This document shows, one piece after another, positions 7,501 through 13,505 of a stretch of DNA of 13,505 bases. Within the stretch, counting starts at the first letter, position 1. Every line of letters starts with the position of its first letter. Source of the DNA: an uncultured Prevotellaceae bacterium (GTDB lineage: Bacteria > Bacteroidota > Bacteroidia > Bacteroidales > Bacteroidaceae); assembly GCA_900315105.1 (NCBI GenBank), contig OMXX01000098.1, positions 1 to 13,505 on the forward strand, read 5' to 3'. Below the pieces are notes generated by a model that saw nothing but the letters and a program-made list of their open reading frames with translations, was not told where the DNA came from and did no database searches. Made by a program: the position numbers and the translations under genes.

Positions 7501-7842
7501 GGACGCTATCCTGTTGCCGTCATCGAGAACTATACCCAGCAGCAACTGAATGCCAATAGCCAACTCCGCAGCCTGCTCTCTAAACTGGAGGGATACAGGA
7601 AAATCGGCAGCCAGACGGCAATCTCGGCACTGAAAAGTCTGAACATGAACATTCGGAACAGCCTCCCTAGTGGAGTCCTAGTGAAGACATACACCTACGA
7701 CCCCTATGCCGGACTTACCTCCGAGTTCGACTATTCCGGAGTCGGCGCAATTTACACCTATGACGGATTCGGACGATTGACCAAGGTTCTTGACCATAAC
7801 GGATCAGTCATCTCAACCCATAGATATAATTACAAGAAATAA
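4552..7842 (+). CDS. Large secreted RHS/YD-repeat family protein (N-terminal half of the RHS pair)
   Basis: The 1096-residue product is of the type encoded just upstream of DUF6443 RHS proteins in Bacteroidota. The family hallmark is at residues ~66-128, where repeated beta-strand text (SVVIPLFELQGKGYNLPIS) leads to NIGLGWSLMAGG at 117-128. Many Tyr/Asp-rich strands follow. At the C-terminus there are canonical YD repeats (YTYDPYAG, then YTYDGFGRLTKVLDHNG) that stop abruptly, as if continuing into the next gene. A hydrophobic signal peptide begins only at Met30 (4639; MIKHFLFLLFLLLP), so translation may really start at 4639, where AGGTGAT stands directly upstream. The coupled ATG at 4552 would add 29 residues ahead of it. 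Its stop shares one base with the next start (TAATG). Together the pair probably builds an extracellular beta-strand shell around a C-terminal effector, as known for RHS/Tc proteins. Confidence 0.9.
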   Translation: MKNIENTICKAALRRMTDMKIEFKIITGDMIKHFLFLLFLLLPTGKGFSQELVNYEVHRPSVNAEQFNIGASIQTSLSKGQPSVVIPLFELQGKGYNLPISLMFYGGDVNCETEASNIGLGWSLMAGGCITATVKDREDTFITKLGDALWQFQDNYLESSLQTPGATSSAIHAMHGDLMPDELQYSIPGHQGTLELVGKDNILKFDPKHYIINENYKLDWKLYPDETYKLEKKKDTNGYIYYTITADDGTKFIFKDVESKLTYNMNSTTTISSAWFLTRIETIKGGTFKFHYADETMLDPHDEDPENDNRYGCHKTKRITYIESDFGSVTFTSGERWDRSKKDIHGKRHDTPSERITKIELKDEKGAVVRGYELKNDNYFTTATINNNPEINWDTRMDWSNYRLRLDSIIEYDASGHKLPPYVFTYDYKFGRATTCYNDQSRNDGNYKRGSWTKGLPYQMLMNLDKYGQPACKGYRFAPPEGISSAPDSYYHHDNMTVDDCFCLESVKYPTGALDTFEYESHDYSNIAGNDTAHIFRNCVAGKRLLQKVSYDGSGDTQAKTITEYIYKKHNSDYKPDGVSSGVLTNPAFHYATRYTLGEVLFTGLGPYSHVGGLVANCMSTDKPLNGYAGQPVYYREVEEVIMNSYGDILRRNIHYFKDNFLEPPVNYVYVDYGSRNNWLVTIPNIIYGKRSDYDKSFEDFYPNDNYAYLTYPLGEFQQQTQDGELPLKEVTLDGNGRLIQKREFVIYTPTVNNTRYGYVYTKEDIKDEDANSWSAMFGYGDTKNVSTLPSYSVYNISRTGRHACRNHVRRIIETAYSYRGSDCDSIVTITNYQYNLGRPTYIGSGTNVSSTTVGSTSVSNFYPDMLDVSSGTSREVQAVAALQQKNIIAKPIQTVRNNNGAIAEAHYNDYMVLSGGQVVPKACYNLTLDRKYIKDPQVSNGAIEKNEGFYLQEEALAYDANLNPCHVGSRVSPDKVIVWGYGGRYPVAVIENYTQQQLNANSQLRSLLSKLEGYRKIGSQTAISALKSLNMNIRNSLPSGVLVKTYTYDPYAGLTSEFDYSGVGAIYTYDGFGRLTKVLDHNGSVISTHRYNYKK

Positions 7843-10800
7843 TGAATATGACCAAAATACATATAACAATAACTGCGATGCTTGCGATGCTGCTAAGCTC
7901 TGCCCATGCACAGACGACATCGCAAAACTATGTCAAGACTGTAACGATGCTTGATGCAGCCGGTACGAAATCCTTGAAGTCCGTGCAGTACTACAACGGT
8001 CGCGGCTATCCCACAGTTGCCGTGTCAACAGTAGGTACTGATGGACAGACGGAACAGACGGTAGCCACCCTGACCACCTACGATGCACTTGGACGCGAGG
8101 ATTGTAAATATGTTCCAGTACCACGCACTGGCCTTAGCTATATAACGGAAAGCTCCTTCTTCAACAACGGGAAAAAATACTATCAAGACAATGGCATATT
8201 CACCCAGAACTATTATGATGCCCTCGACCGTGTGACGGCCGTTGACATTGCGGGTGACAAATGGAGAAGGGCTGGAAAGCAGAACAGGACGGAGTACCTT
8301 GCAAATACAGATGAAGACAAGGTGAAACACTATGTTGCTAATCCTAACGGGAAAAATTCCCTGATGAGAGAGGATGACGCAAACAACAAATTCCGATTCT
8401 ATCCTGCCGGAAGCCTGACCAAGGAGGTTAGTATTGATGCAGATAACAAGAAAGTCATCACGTTCAAGGATTTCTTCGGAAACGTCATCCTACAGCGTGC
8501 CAATGACGGTACGAACAATCTCGATACGTATTATGTCTATAATGAAATAGGACAGCTGCGCTATGTCCTCACTCCGCAATGTCAAAAAACTGGCATAAGT
8601 GCAATAAAATACTATGAATACTGTTATGACGCCAGAGGCAGGGATACATTGAAGATACAACCCGGATGCAAGGCTATCCGGTACTGGTATGACAATGCAG
8701 ACCGCATTGCCTATATGAAAGACCCTGCGCTCGGAAGCAGATACAGGTTCTATCTGTATGACAAGCTCGGAAGACTATGCGTACAGGGTACTTGTACTGG
8801 TGGTAATCAGGCAGAAACCATTCTCTCCACGACCTCTTACGTAAGTGGCACCAATAATGGTATCTGCAAGACTGGCTATACAGCCCCGTATACCATTAAT
8901 AATCCGAAACTCGAAATTGTCAACTATTACGACAACTACGACTTCAAGGACAAGCAGCAGAAAGCGAAAATGCCAACAGTGACCGTTGACGATAACCAGA
9001 AACAATACGCCATAGGTTCCCTGACAGGAACGGTGGTGTATGCGACCAACGGCGAGGCCCTTGGTACAATCAACGTGTACGACCAGAAGGGACAGCTAGT
9101 GAAATCTGTACGCAAGGGACTTGGAGGCTTTGTAGAGGATGTAAAGAACGCATATACGTTCACGGGGGATGTTGACAATACGGAGGCTACAGTCAACGTG
9201 AAGTACGGATACGGGAATTTCAGTGCCAAGACCCAATATACATACGATGATTATGGCAAGAAGACGAAAATGACGCTTTCCGTCAGACATGGGAGCAACA
9301 CACAGACGCGTCAGACAGAGTACAGCTATGACCTTATCGGCAGGCTGCAAGGCAAGAAGAGGTATCTTTATGGCACAAACAAGTACTCTTCCTGCTCATA
9401 TACATACGACGTGCACAGTTGGCTTACGAGTATCAGTAGCGGAGGCTTCCAGGAATACCTCTACTATGCTGATACAGGCGGCATTGATGACACAAAATAC
9501 TACAACGGCAACATAAGTGCCTATAAGTGGAAGAATCGCAATGATAACGATTATATGGGTTATATCCTGAAATACGACGGCAATAACCGTCTGCGTGAGG
9601 CTGCCTATGGCTGTGGCAACAATCTCTCAAGCAACAAGAACTACTTCAGCGAGTATGTGGACGAATACGACTACAACGGCAATATAAAGAGACTGAAGCG
9701 TCGCGGTCTCACGGACAAGAGCCACGGCGGTTTCGGCTATGTGGATGACCTGTACATGACCTATAGCGGCAACAAGCTGACAAGAGTACGCGATAATGCC
9801 ACTCACGATGCGTACAACGGGGCTACCGACTTCTATACAACATCCAAAGATAAGGAGTATCCACTGACATACAACAATTCAGGCTCTCTCGTTAGCGATG
9901 CGGGACGTAAGATTGCGAGGATAAAATACGACGTCAACAACAACCCGGTTCGCATACAGTTCACCAATGGCAATGTGACCAATTACGTCTATAGCGTAAC
10001 GGGCGAGAAACTACGTGTGATTTATCAGACATCCATCTATCCGGAAGACGCAGAGATTGTTGAAATCGGTAAGACAAAGGAACTCTCCCAAGAGGAAATC
10101 AAGTGTACAGAGACTGTTGACTATCTCCTTGGCGGTGCGCTTACACTAAGGAACGGAGTGATAGACAAGTACCAGTTCGAGGAGGGATACTGCCAGGCAA
10201 CTCCTATGTACGACAATAATAAAATGCCGATAGCTGAAAGTTTCACCTTCTGCTACTACGATCAGGATCACCTCGGGAACATCCGTCAGGTGACGGAGGA
10301 TGACGGAAGCAGCAAGGGAAAGGTCATTCAGACAATGAACTACTATCCTTTTGGTGCTGAGTTCTGCGATAATAGCACTAAGAGCTATGTGCAGAATCAT
10401 AAGTACAACGGAAAGGAGTTTGACAATATGCACGGCTTGAACACCTATGACTATGGTGCTCGCCAGTATAATCCCGTCACCGCAAGATGGGATAGGATTG
10501 ATCCGCTGAGCGAGAAGTACTATAGCACAAGTCCGTATGCGTATTGCAGAAACAATCCAATCATGAGAATTGATGTTGATGGACTTTATGATGTAGATAC
10601 ATTGAATAATTATTCCCCAGTCGTTGCAATTTTCCCCATTAATTATAAAGAGGATGTGGATTATGTAGAGAATCCTAAAACAGGGGTAATCTCTGTCGTT
10701 CCTGGTGCCTTGCAATATGATCATTGGGCTGCTGTAGATGCTGGTGTAAATGTGATAACTGTAATAAATGCATCTGACGCTTTAGCAGCATTAACTTATT

Positions 10801-11210
10801 TAAATGATATGGGCATACAATATAATACAGTAACTATAAATAGCCACGGAAGTGCCAATTGTTTTTATATAGGAGAGGAACGAGTCACCAAAAAGAATGC
10901 CGATAAGGTTGGCGAAACACTAGCACCAGTATTAAAAGGAAAAGATGTTTTTATAGGTGCATGTAATGTTGGGAAAAACATGGAAATGTTACAGAGCTTT
11001 AGTGTTTTGTCAGAATCAACTACTATTGGTGCTCAACAACAAGTTAATTGTGCGTACCACTATGATGGTAGCAACAAATTAAATATGCCATTCCCATGGC
11101 GTTATAAAGATGACTATTCTGTTGCAACTCCTATCGGTGGATGTACAAATGTAAAAAATGTGACCATCAACAAATACCAAGGAATATCTTGGAATAATAA
11201 AGGATGGTGA
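7842..11210 (+). CDS. DUF6443 and RHS-repeat core protein with a DUF4347-like C-terminal tip
   Basis: 1122 residues. The order is a Sec signal peptide (1-23, ending SSAHA), a DUF6443-like region (~29-160, TMLDAAGTKSLKSVQYYNGR), many YD repeats, then the RHS-associated core (~805-914). The core contains YYDQDHLGNIRQV, YYPFG, YNGKEF (855-860), GLNTYDYGARQYNP and DPLSEKYYSTSPYAYC (887-902). After the core (Gly914) a distinct 208-residue tip follows. It has SHG with His1002 and a strand ending GACNVG with Cys1041, an arrangement seen in DUF4347 and clan CD cysteine-peptidase-like domains. By analogy with RHS effectors the core encloses and releases the tip, which would act on a target cell or surface protein. 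The gene overlaps its predecessor by one base. The DNA for the tip is clearly more AT-rich than the rest, as in horizontally exchanged tips. Toxic activity is not shown by the sequence. Confidence 0.92.
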   Translation: MNMTKIHITITAMLAMLLSSAHAQTTSQNYVKTVTMLDAAGTKSLKSVQYYNGRGYPTVAVSTVGTDGQTEQTVATLTTYDALGREDCKYVPVPRTGLSYITESSFFNNGKKYYQDNGIFTQNYYDALDRVTAVDIAGDKWRRAGKQNRTEYLANTDEDKVKHYVANPNGKNSLMREDDANNKFRFYPAGSLTKEVSIDADNKKVITFKDFFGNVILQRANDGTNNLDTYYVYNEIGQLRYVLTPQCQKTGISAIKYYEYCYDARGRDTLKIQPGCKAIRYWYDNADRIAYMKDPALGSRYRFYLYDKLGRLCVQGTCTGGNQAETILSTTSYVSGTNNGICKTGYTAPYTINNPKLEIVNYYDNYDFKDKQQKAKMPTVTVDDNQKQYAIGSLTGTVVYATNGEALGTINVYDQKGQLVKSVRKGLGGFVEDVKNAYTFTGDVDNTEATVNVKYGYGNFSAKTQYTYDDYGKKTKMTLSVRHGSNTQTRQTEYSYDLIGRLQGKKRYLYGTNKYSSCSYTYDVHSWLTSISSGGFQEYLYYADTGGIDDTKYYNGNISAYKWKNRNDNDYMGYILKYDGNNRLREAAYGCGNNLSSNKNYFSEYVDEYDYNGNIKRLKRRGLTDKSHGGFGYVDDLYMTYSGNKLTRVRDNATHDAYNGATDFYTTSKDKEYPLTYNNSGSLVSDAGRKIARIKYDVNNNPVRIQFTNGNVTNYVYSVTGEKLRVIYQTSIYPEDAEIVEIGKTKELSQEEIKCTETVDYLLGGALTLRNGVIDKYQFEEGYCQATPMYDNNKMPIAESFTFCYYDQDHLGNIRQVTEDDGSSKGKVIQTMNYYPFGAEFCDNSTKSYVQNHKYNGKEFDNMHGLNTYDYGARQYNPVTARWDRIDPLSEKYYSTSPYAYCRNNPIMRIDVDGLYDVDTLNNYSPVVAIFPINYKEDVDYVENPKTGVISVVPGALQYDHWAAVDAGVNVITVINASDALAALTYLNDMGIQYNTVTINSHGSANCFYIGEERVTKKNADKVGETLAPVLKGKDVFIGACNVGKNMEMLQSFSVLSESTTIGAQQQVNCAYHYDGSNKLNMPFPWRYKDDYSVATPIGGCTNVKNVTINKYQGISWNNKGW
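10516..10546 (+). repeat. 31-nt direct repeat, copy in the main RHS core
   Basis: Identical to 13183-13213. It encodes the end of the RHS core (from the lysine codon AAG through YYSTSPYAYC) immediately before the sequence diverges into the variable tip. It is the longest exact stretch shared by the two core copies that I found. Confidence 0.85.
10581..11207 (+). other. Variable RHS tip: candidate clan CD-like peptidase domain
   Basis: Residues 914-1122 of the preceding protein. The tip runs from the core's terminal DVDG to the protein end. The SHG motif (Ser1001-His1002-Gly1003) follows a hydrophobic strand. About 39 residues later a second hydrophobic strand ends at Cys1041 (VFIGACNVG). Between them is a helix of the type found in DUF4347 (DKVGETLAPVLKG), and after them is the pattern FSVLSESTTIGAQQQV, like the TGADVAAST strand of that family. 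His and Cys would form the dyad of a caspase/CHAT-like fold. This match is by eye; another AT-rich effector fold remains possible. Confidence 0.55.
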
Positions 11211-11256
11211 AAATAAAAACAACGTGAATATTCATATGAAAATAAATTTATGTTTA

Positions 11257-11286
11257 AAACTCTTAGTCCGTATGGACTAAGAGTTT
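11257..11286 (+). terminator. Perfect 13-bp hairpin between the RHS tip and the lipoprotein gene
   Basis: AAACTCTTAGTCC (11257-11269), loop GTAT, GGACTAAGAGTTT (11274-11286). The stem is perfect but only three T residues, part of the stem itself, end it, with no downstream U-tract. It is therefore a weak intrinsic terminator at best and may instead act as an attenuator or processing/stability structure. It ends 17 nt before the lipoprotein ATG, just upstream of its AAAGGA site. Confidence 0.45.
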
Positions 11287-11303
11287 AGTAAACAAAAGGA
11301 ATT

Positions 11304-12398
11304 ATGAAAAATCATCTAATATTAATCTTATTCATTTCTATGCTGTTCTTTCTGGGGTGTTCCAACAGAAAAAACGATGTAATTCCAAATGTTATTGCTC
11401 CAATAGCACTCGATAGTACCCTCTATCAGAAGACTTATGCAAGATGGAGTAAAGGCATAGAATTAAACAACATGGAAAAATATCAGACATTTGATGAATT
11501 TGAGTTAAAAGGCAAAGGAACGGCAGAAAAATCGCCATTTGTTTATGTCAAAAAACTTCAAGATACAATTTTGGTTGTAAGTTCCAAGAAAAGCGATTCT
11601 ATAAGGCTCTACATGAGAATTGGTAAAAACTTATGGTATAACCGTTTGGAATATGACATGTATAGACGGAATGAAATACTTGCAAGAATATATGATAGGT
11701 ATATATACAACGATACATTATTGGAAATAAAGAATCTTTATGGCAATGAATACGTACGTTCTGAGTATATTGTAAAATACAAAAACAAATTGTTTGAAAT
11801 CACAAATAGAAATCTGGATAAAAAAAACAATATATATGCTGTTATGAACCAGATTTTTAAAATTACAAATTATGAAATTAACAGCGTAAACGAATACAGA
11901 TTTGAATCAAATGGATTAACATATGATTACATAGGACTTAAGAGAGTAGATGCAACTTCCTATACTTATGAAAGGGAAGCCTACGGATTGTGGGGAATTC
12001 AGCCTGGCATCGATGAAAAACCGCAATTTTATAAGTTACATAAACTAGAGCCAGAAGAAATGCATACATTGCATTCTGATTCGAAGCATATATATGATGA
12101 AGATGAGGTTGATATATCTCCTTCTTTTCCGAATGGTATAAATGCAAAGATGTCTTTTATCCTAAAAAATAGAAAAGCTCCTTTATTGGAAGGATTACAT
12201 AAAGTAATTGTAGTAGAAATTATTGTTGAGAAAGACGGAAGTATTTCATCTGCAAAAATCGTCAAATCAATTGATAAAACACATGATGAAGATGCTTTGT
12301 CTATAATCAAAAAGATGCCTATATGGCAACCTGCTATGATTGGCCAGACTAAAGTTCGATGCAAGGTTAGAGTCCCTATTCCATATAGAGCCTTTTAA
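11304..12398 (+). CDS. Lipoprotein with TonB C-terminal-like domain, candidate partner of the RHS tip
   Basis: A 364-residue protein. Residues 1-18 form a lipoprotein signal with the lipobox FLGC, so Cys19 is probably acylated. The following residues (SNRKND) show no clear surface-export signal, so a periplasm-facing site is likely. The middle (20-298) is not recognised. Residues ~299-364 resemble the TonB C-terminal domain (VVEIIVEKDGSISSAKIVKS, KKMPIWQPAMIGQ, then a final PIPYRAF strand). It lacks the N-terminal membrane helix and proline-rich linker of a real TonB, so it is probably not an energy transducer. It starts 93 bp after the RHS stop, with AAAGGA just ahead of the ATG (11295-11300), and has the same AT-rich composition as the tip. 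That position is where immunity genes sit behind polymorphic toxins; immunity is inferred, not shown. Confidence 0.82.
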   Translation: MKNHLILILFISMLFFLGCSNRKNDVIPNVIAPIALDSTLYQKTYARWSKGIELNNMEKYQTFDEFELKGKGTAEKSPFVYVKKLQDTILVVSSKKSDSIRLYMRIGKNLWYNRLEYDMYRRNEILARIYDRYIYNDTLLEIKNLYGNEYVRSEYIVKYKNKLFEITNRNLDKKNNIYAVMNQIFKITNYEINSVNEYRFESNGLTYDYIGLKRVDATSYTYEREAYGLWGIQPGIDEKPQFYKLHKLEPEEMHTLHSDSKHIYDEDEVDISPSFPNGINAKMSFILKNRKAPLLEGLHKVIVVEIIVEKDGSISSAKIVKSIDKTHDEDALSIIKKMPIWQPAMIGQTKVRCKVRVPIPYRAF

Positions 12399-12467
12399 AG
12401 AATATTTTCATATTCTATATCATACAAAATCTTTATGAACAGAACATTTTATTTATGAATTACTTAT

Positions 12468-12506
12468 TCCCATACTACCTCGTGAATCTTGGTGGTGTGG
12501 GATTTT
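12468..12506 (+). terminator. Intrinsic terminator after the lipoprotein gene
   Basis: The arms TCCCATACTACC (12468-12479) and GGTGGTGTGGGA (12491-12502) pair over 12 positions, two of them G-U, around an 11-nt loop, and TTTTAA follows. It lies 70 bp after the stop at 12398. A small hairpin AGAATAT-TTTC-ATATTCT (12399-12416) directly after the stop may be part of the same 3' end. Confidence 0.65.
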
Positions 12507-12522
12507 AATACTCTCTAACCTC

Positions 12523-12586
12523 CCCTTCTCCCAACCTATAGACATTTTGTCTTTAGTGCAGAGAGAAGGGAATTTTCTTTTTCTTT
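12523..12586 (+). terminator. Second terminator-like hairpin
   Basis: CCCTTCTC (12523-12530) pairs with GAGAAGGG (12563-12570). Inside, CTATAGACA-TTT-TGTCTTTAG (12536-12556) forms another stem with one mismatch. AATTTTCTTTTTCTTT follows (12571-12586), a good U-rich tail on the plus strand. It is probably a backup terminator for the RHS/lipoprotein unit. Confidence 0.5.
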
Positions 12587-12593
12587 AGTTCTG

Positions 12594-12709
12594 TTCCTCC
12601 TTCGAAGATACTCCATAGATTCTCCATACATGCTCCATAGTTTCGATGGAGTAACGATGGAGAACTGATGGGCATGAGATGGAGTAACTTCTGAGTTTCA
12701 AAGGAGGAA
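12594..12709. repeat. Palindrome of 11-bp tandem repeats (3 + 4 units) with outer clamp
   Basis: Three 11-mers of the type nCTCCATAnAT (12610-12620, 12621-12631, 12632-12642), a 2-nt centre TC, then four 11-mers of the type GATGGAGTAAC (12645-12655, 12656-12666, 12667-12677, 12678-12688). Outer arms TTCCTCCTT (12594-12602) and AAGGAGGAA (12701-12709) pair perfectly and extend the palindrome. The layout equals that of 1358-1439 although the unit sequence differs. It lies between the lipoprotein gene and the orphan RHS fragment. The following 12710-12840 holds only a small hairpin (CAGCC...GGCTG near 12750-12765) that I would call. Confidence 0.8.
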
Positions 12710-12844
12710 TTTGCTTGTTTACGCCTTGAGAATTAGAAACGCGCACCAGCCTTTAGGGGCTGACGTCCGCTATTTTCAAGTCGTGATTAATGTGCAATTT
12801 TCACTTTTTCTTTGGAAAAGTAGCATGATTTGAAAAGCCTTTAG

Positions 12845-12852
12845 TATTTTTG
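12845..12852 (+). promoter_or_regulatory. Isolated -7 promoter box before the orphan RHS fragment
   Basis: TATTTTTG fits TAnnTTTG, but no TTTG stands at the right distance for a -33 box (the nearest are 12 and 30 bp away). Transcription would start a few bases before the ATG at 12861, leaving almost no leader. Treat as weak. Confidence 0.25.
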
Positions 12853-12860
12853 CCCTCGAT

Positions 12861-13505
12861 ATGAGCAATATCCGAACATACAGGGTTAATCATACAATGC
12901 AGATAATTTCTGTTCCTCTGCATTCTACCACTAGCGACTATCATCTCGGCAATAATCGCGAGGTGGTGGATGCAAAGGGTGTTGTGCAGCAGGTGACGAA
13001 CTACTATCCGTTTGGTGCGCCTTATGCCGATGCGTCAGCTACTCTAAATCCGAGCCTCCAAGCATATAAGTACAATGGCAAGGAGTTTGAACTGATGCAC
13101 GGTCTTAACACCTATGACCACGGGGCGAGACAGAACGACCCGGTACTTTGCCGTTGGGATAGGATGGATCCGCTTAGTGAGTAGTACTATAGCACAAGTC
13201 CGTATGCGTATTGTGTGAATAATCCTGTGAGATTCATAGATCCTGATGGAATGGAAATTGACACAAGTAATATGAATGAGGAAGAAATGAGAATGTTATT
13301 TATTTTATATTTTCTTACATACTCATTGATTGGGTATGCAAAAGACTTTGATAACAAGTTGGATAGCATTACCAATCTATGCTATTATAAGGAATATACG
13401 CTTTCTCTAAAGACGTATATCCTAAAAGATTCAGTAGTAACAAATGATTTACTATGGCAAAAACCAACTGTAATTAAACAAGAAATAAGTATATACAACA
13501 AAAAA
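12861..13505 (+). pseudogene. Orphan RHS core fragment with in-frame stop and an alternative tip
   Basis: A frame from an ATG at 12861 encodes 107 residues and ends at TAG (13182-13184). From about residue 27 it is clearly an RHS core end: HLGNNREVVDAKGVVQQ, NYYPFG, YKYNGKEFELMHGLNTYD, RWDRMDPLSE. After the TAG the same frame continues through YYSTSPYAYCVNNPVRFIDPDG and then a new AT-rich tip, open for 107 codons to the window end. The tip contains a hydrophobic segment (MRMLFILYFLTYSLIGY). In the main gene the TAG position is AAG (Lys892). The first ~25 residues are not RHS-like, and there is no signal peptide or YD-repeat body, so the fragment cannot make a complete secreted protein. It is best read as a displaced spare tip, silent or decayed. 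A sequencing error at 13182 is possible but would not change its orphan status. Confidence 0.82.
13183..13213 (+). repeat. 31-nt direct repeat, copy in the orphan RHS core
   Basis: Identical to 10516-10546. It begins with the second base of the orphan's TAG codon, so the mutated base (T13182) is just outside and upstream of the identical block. Confidence 0.85.

Noticed and set aside
6928..7563. Minus-strand frame of 211 codons
   Set aside because: Antisense shadow of the RHS gene at 4552-7842, which has family hallmarks throughout; the shadow shows no known motif.
10146..10724. Minus-strand frame of 192 codons
   Set aside because: Antisense to the RHS core and the start of the tip; the Ile-rich text is what reverse-reading of Asn/Asp/Tyr codons gives.
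11304..12398. True TonB energy transducer
   Set aside because: It has a lipoprotein signal instead of a membrane helix, lacks the proline-rich linker, and only the last ~66 residues resemble TonB.

Overview
The window looks like chromosomal DNA of a Bacteroidota bacterium, most likely a Prevotella/Segatella-type Bacteroidales. The reasons are a TAnnTTTG-type -7 promoter box (3333-3340), weak Shine-Dalgarno sites, a secreted protein ending in a type IX secretion (T9SS)-like C-terminal domain, paired Bacteroidota-type RHS/YD-repeat proteins, and a VapE-type AAA+ ATPase that appears to carry a DUF3874-like tail. The species cannot be fixed from the sequence alone.

Left part (1-3080), minus-strand genes embedded in palindromes. 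A small DUF6266-like gene (287-1102) and a VapE-like ATPase gene (1618-2823) both read leftward. The DNA around them is highly structured. There is a cloverleaf-forming inverted repeat at 124-244. A 215-bp palindrome built of 7-bp tandem units with a multi-hairpin centre lies at 1133-1347, and one built of 11-bp units (3 + 4) at 1358-1439. A pair of ~80-110 bp inverted repeats (1506-1614 and 2856-2964) rich in GTCAC/GTGAC brackets the VapE gene precisely. A 5 + 5 palindrome of 7-bp units lies at 3005-3074.

Middle part (3300-11210), a plus-strand RHS operon. One recognisable promoter (3307-3340) with repeated TTGCA boxes precedes three genes that overlap by 1-4 nt. They are a secreted protein with a T9SS-like tail (3497-4555), an RHS protein carrying the usual N-terminal region of the family (4552-7842), and a DUF6443/RHS-core protein (7842-11210). 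The last one ends, after the RHS core, in an AT-rich tip resembling DUF4347/clan CD cysteine peptidase-like domains (His1002/Cys1041).

Right part (11211-13505), tip cassette and orphan tip. A lipoprotein with a TonB C-terminal-like domain (11304-12398) directly follows the tip and shares its AT-rich composition, so it is a candidate cognate immunity or accessory gene. Next come two terminator-like hairpins, a second 3 + 4 palindrome of 11-bp units (12594-12709), and a displaced fragment of an RHS core joined to a different tip. The orphan frame is broken by a single UAG where the main gene has AAG. That UAG sits at the edge of a 31-nt block identical in both copies, so a crossover in the block would place the silent tip in frame behind the expressed RHS protein.

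Working model (inference): a secreted polymorphic RHS system with an expressed tip plus partner gene and a spare tip, next to a small replication-type element whose gene is framed by inverted repeats. Three palindromes of the same unusual tandem-repeat design lie in the left part and one between the RHS tip cassettes.
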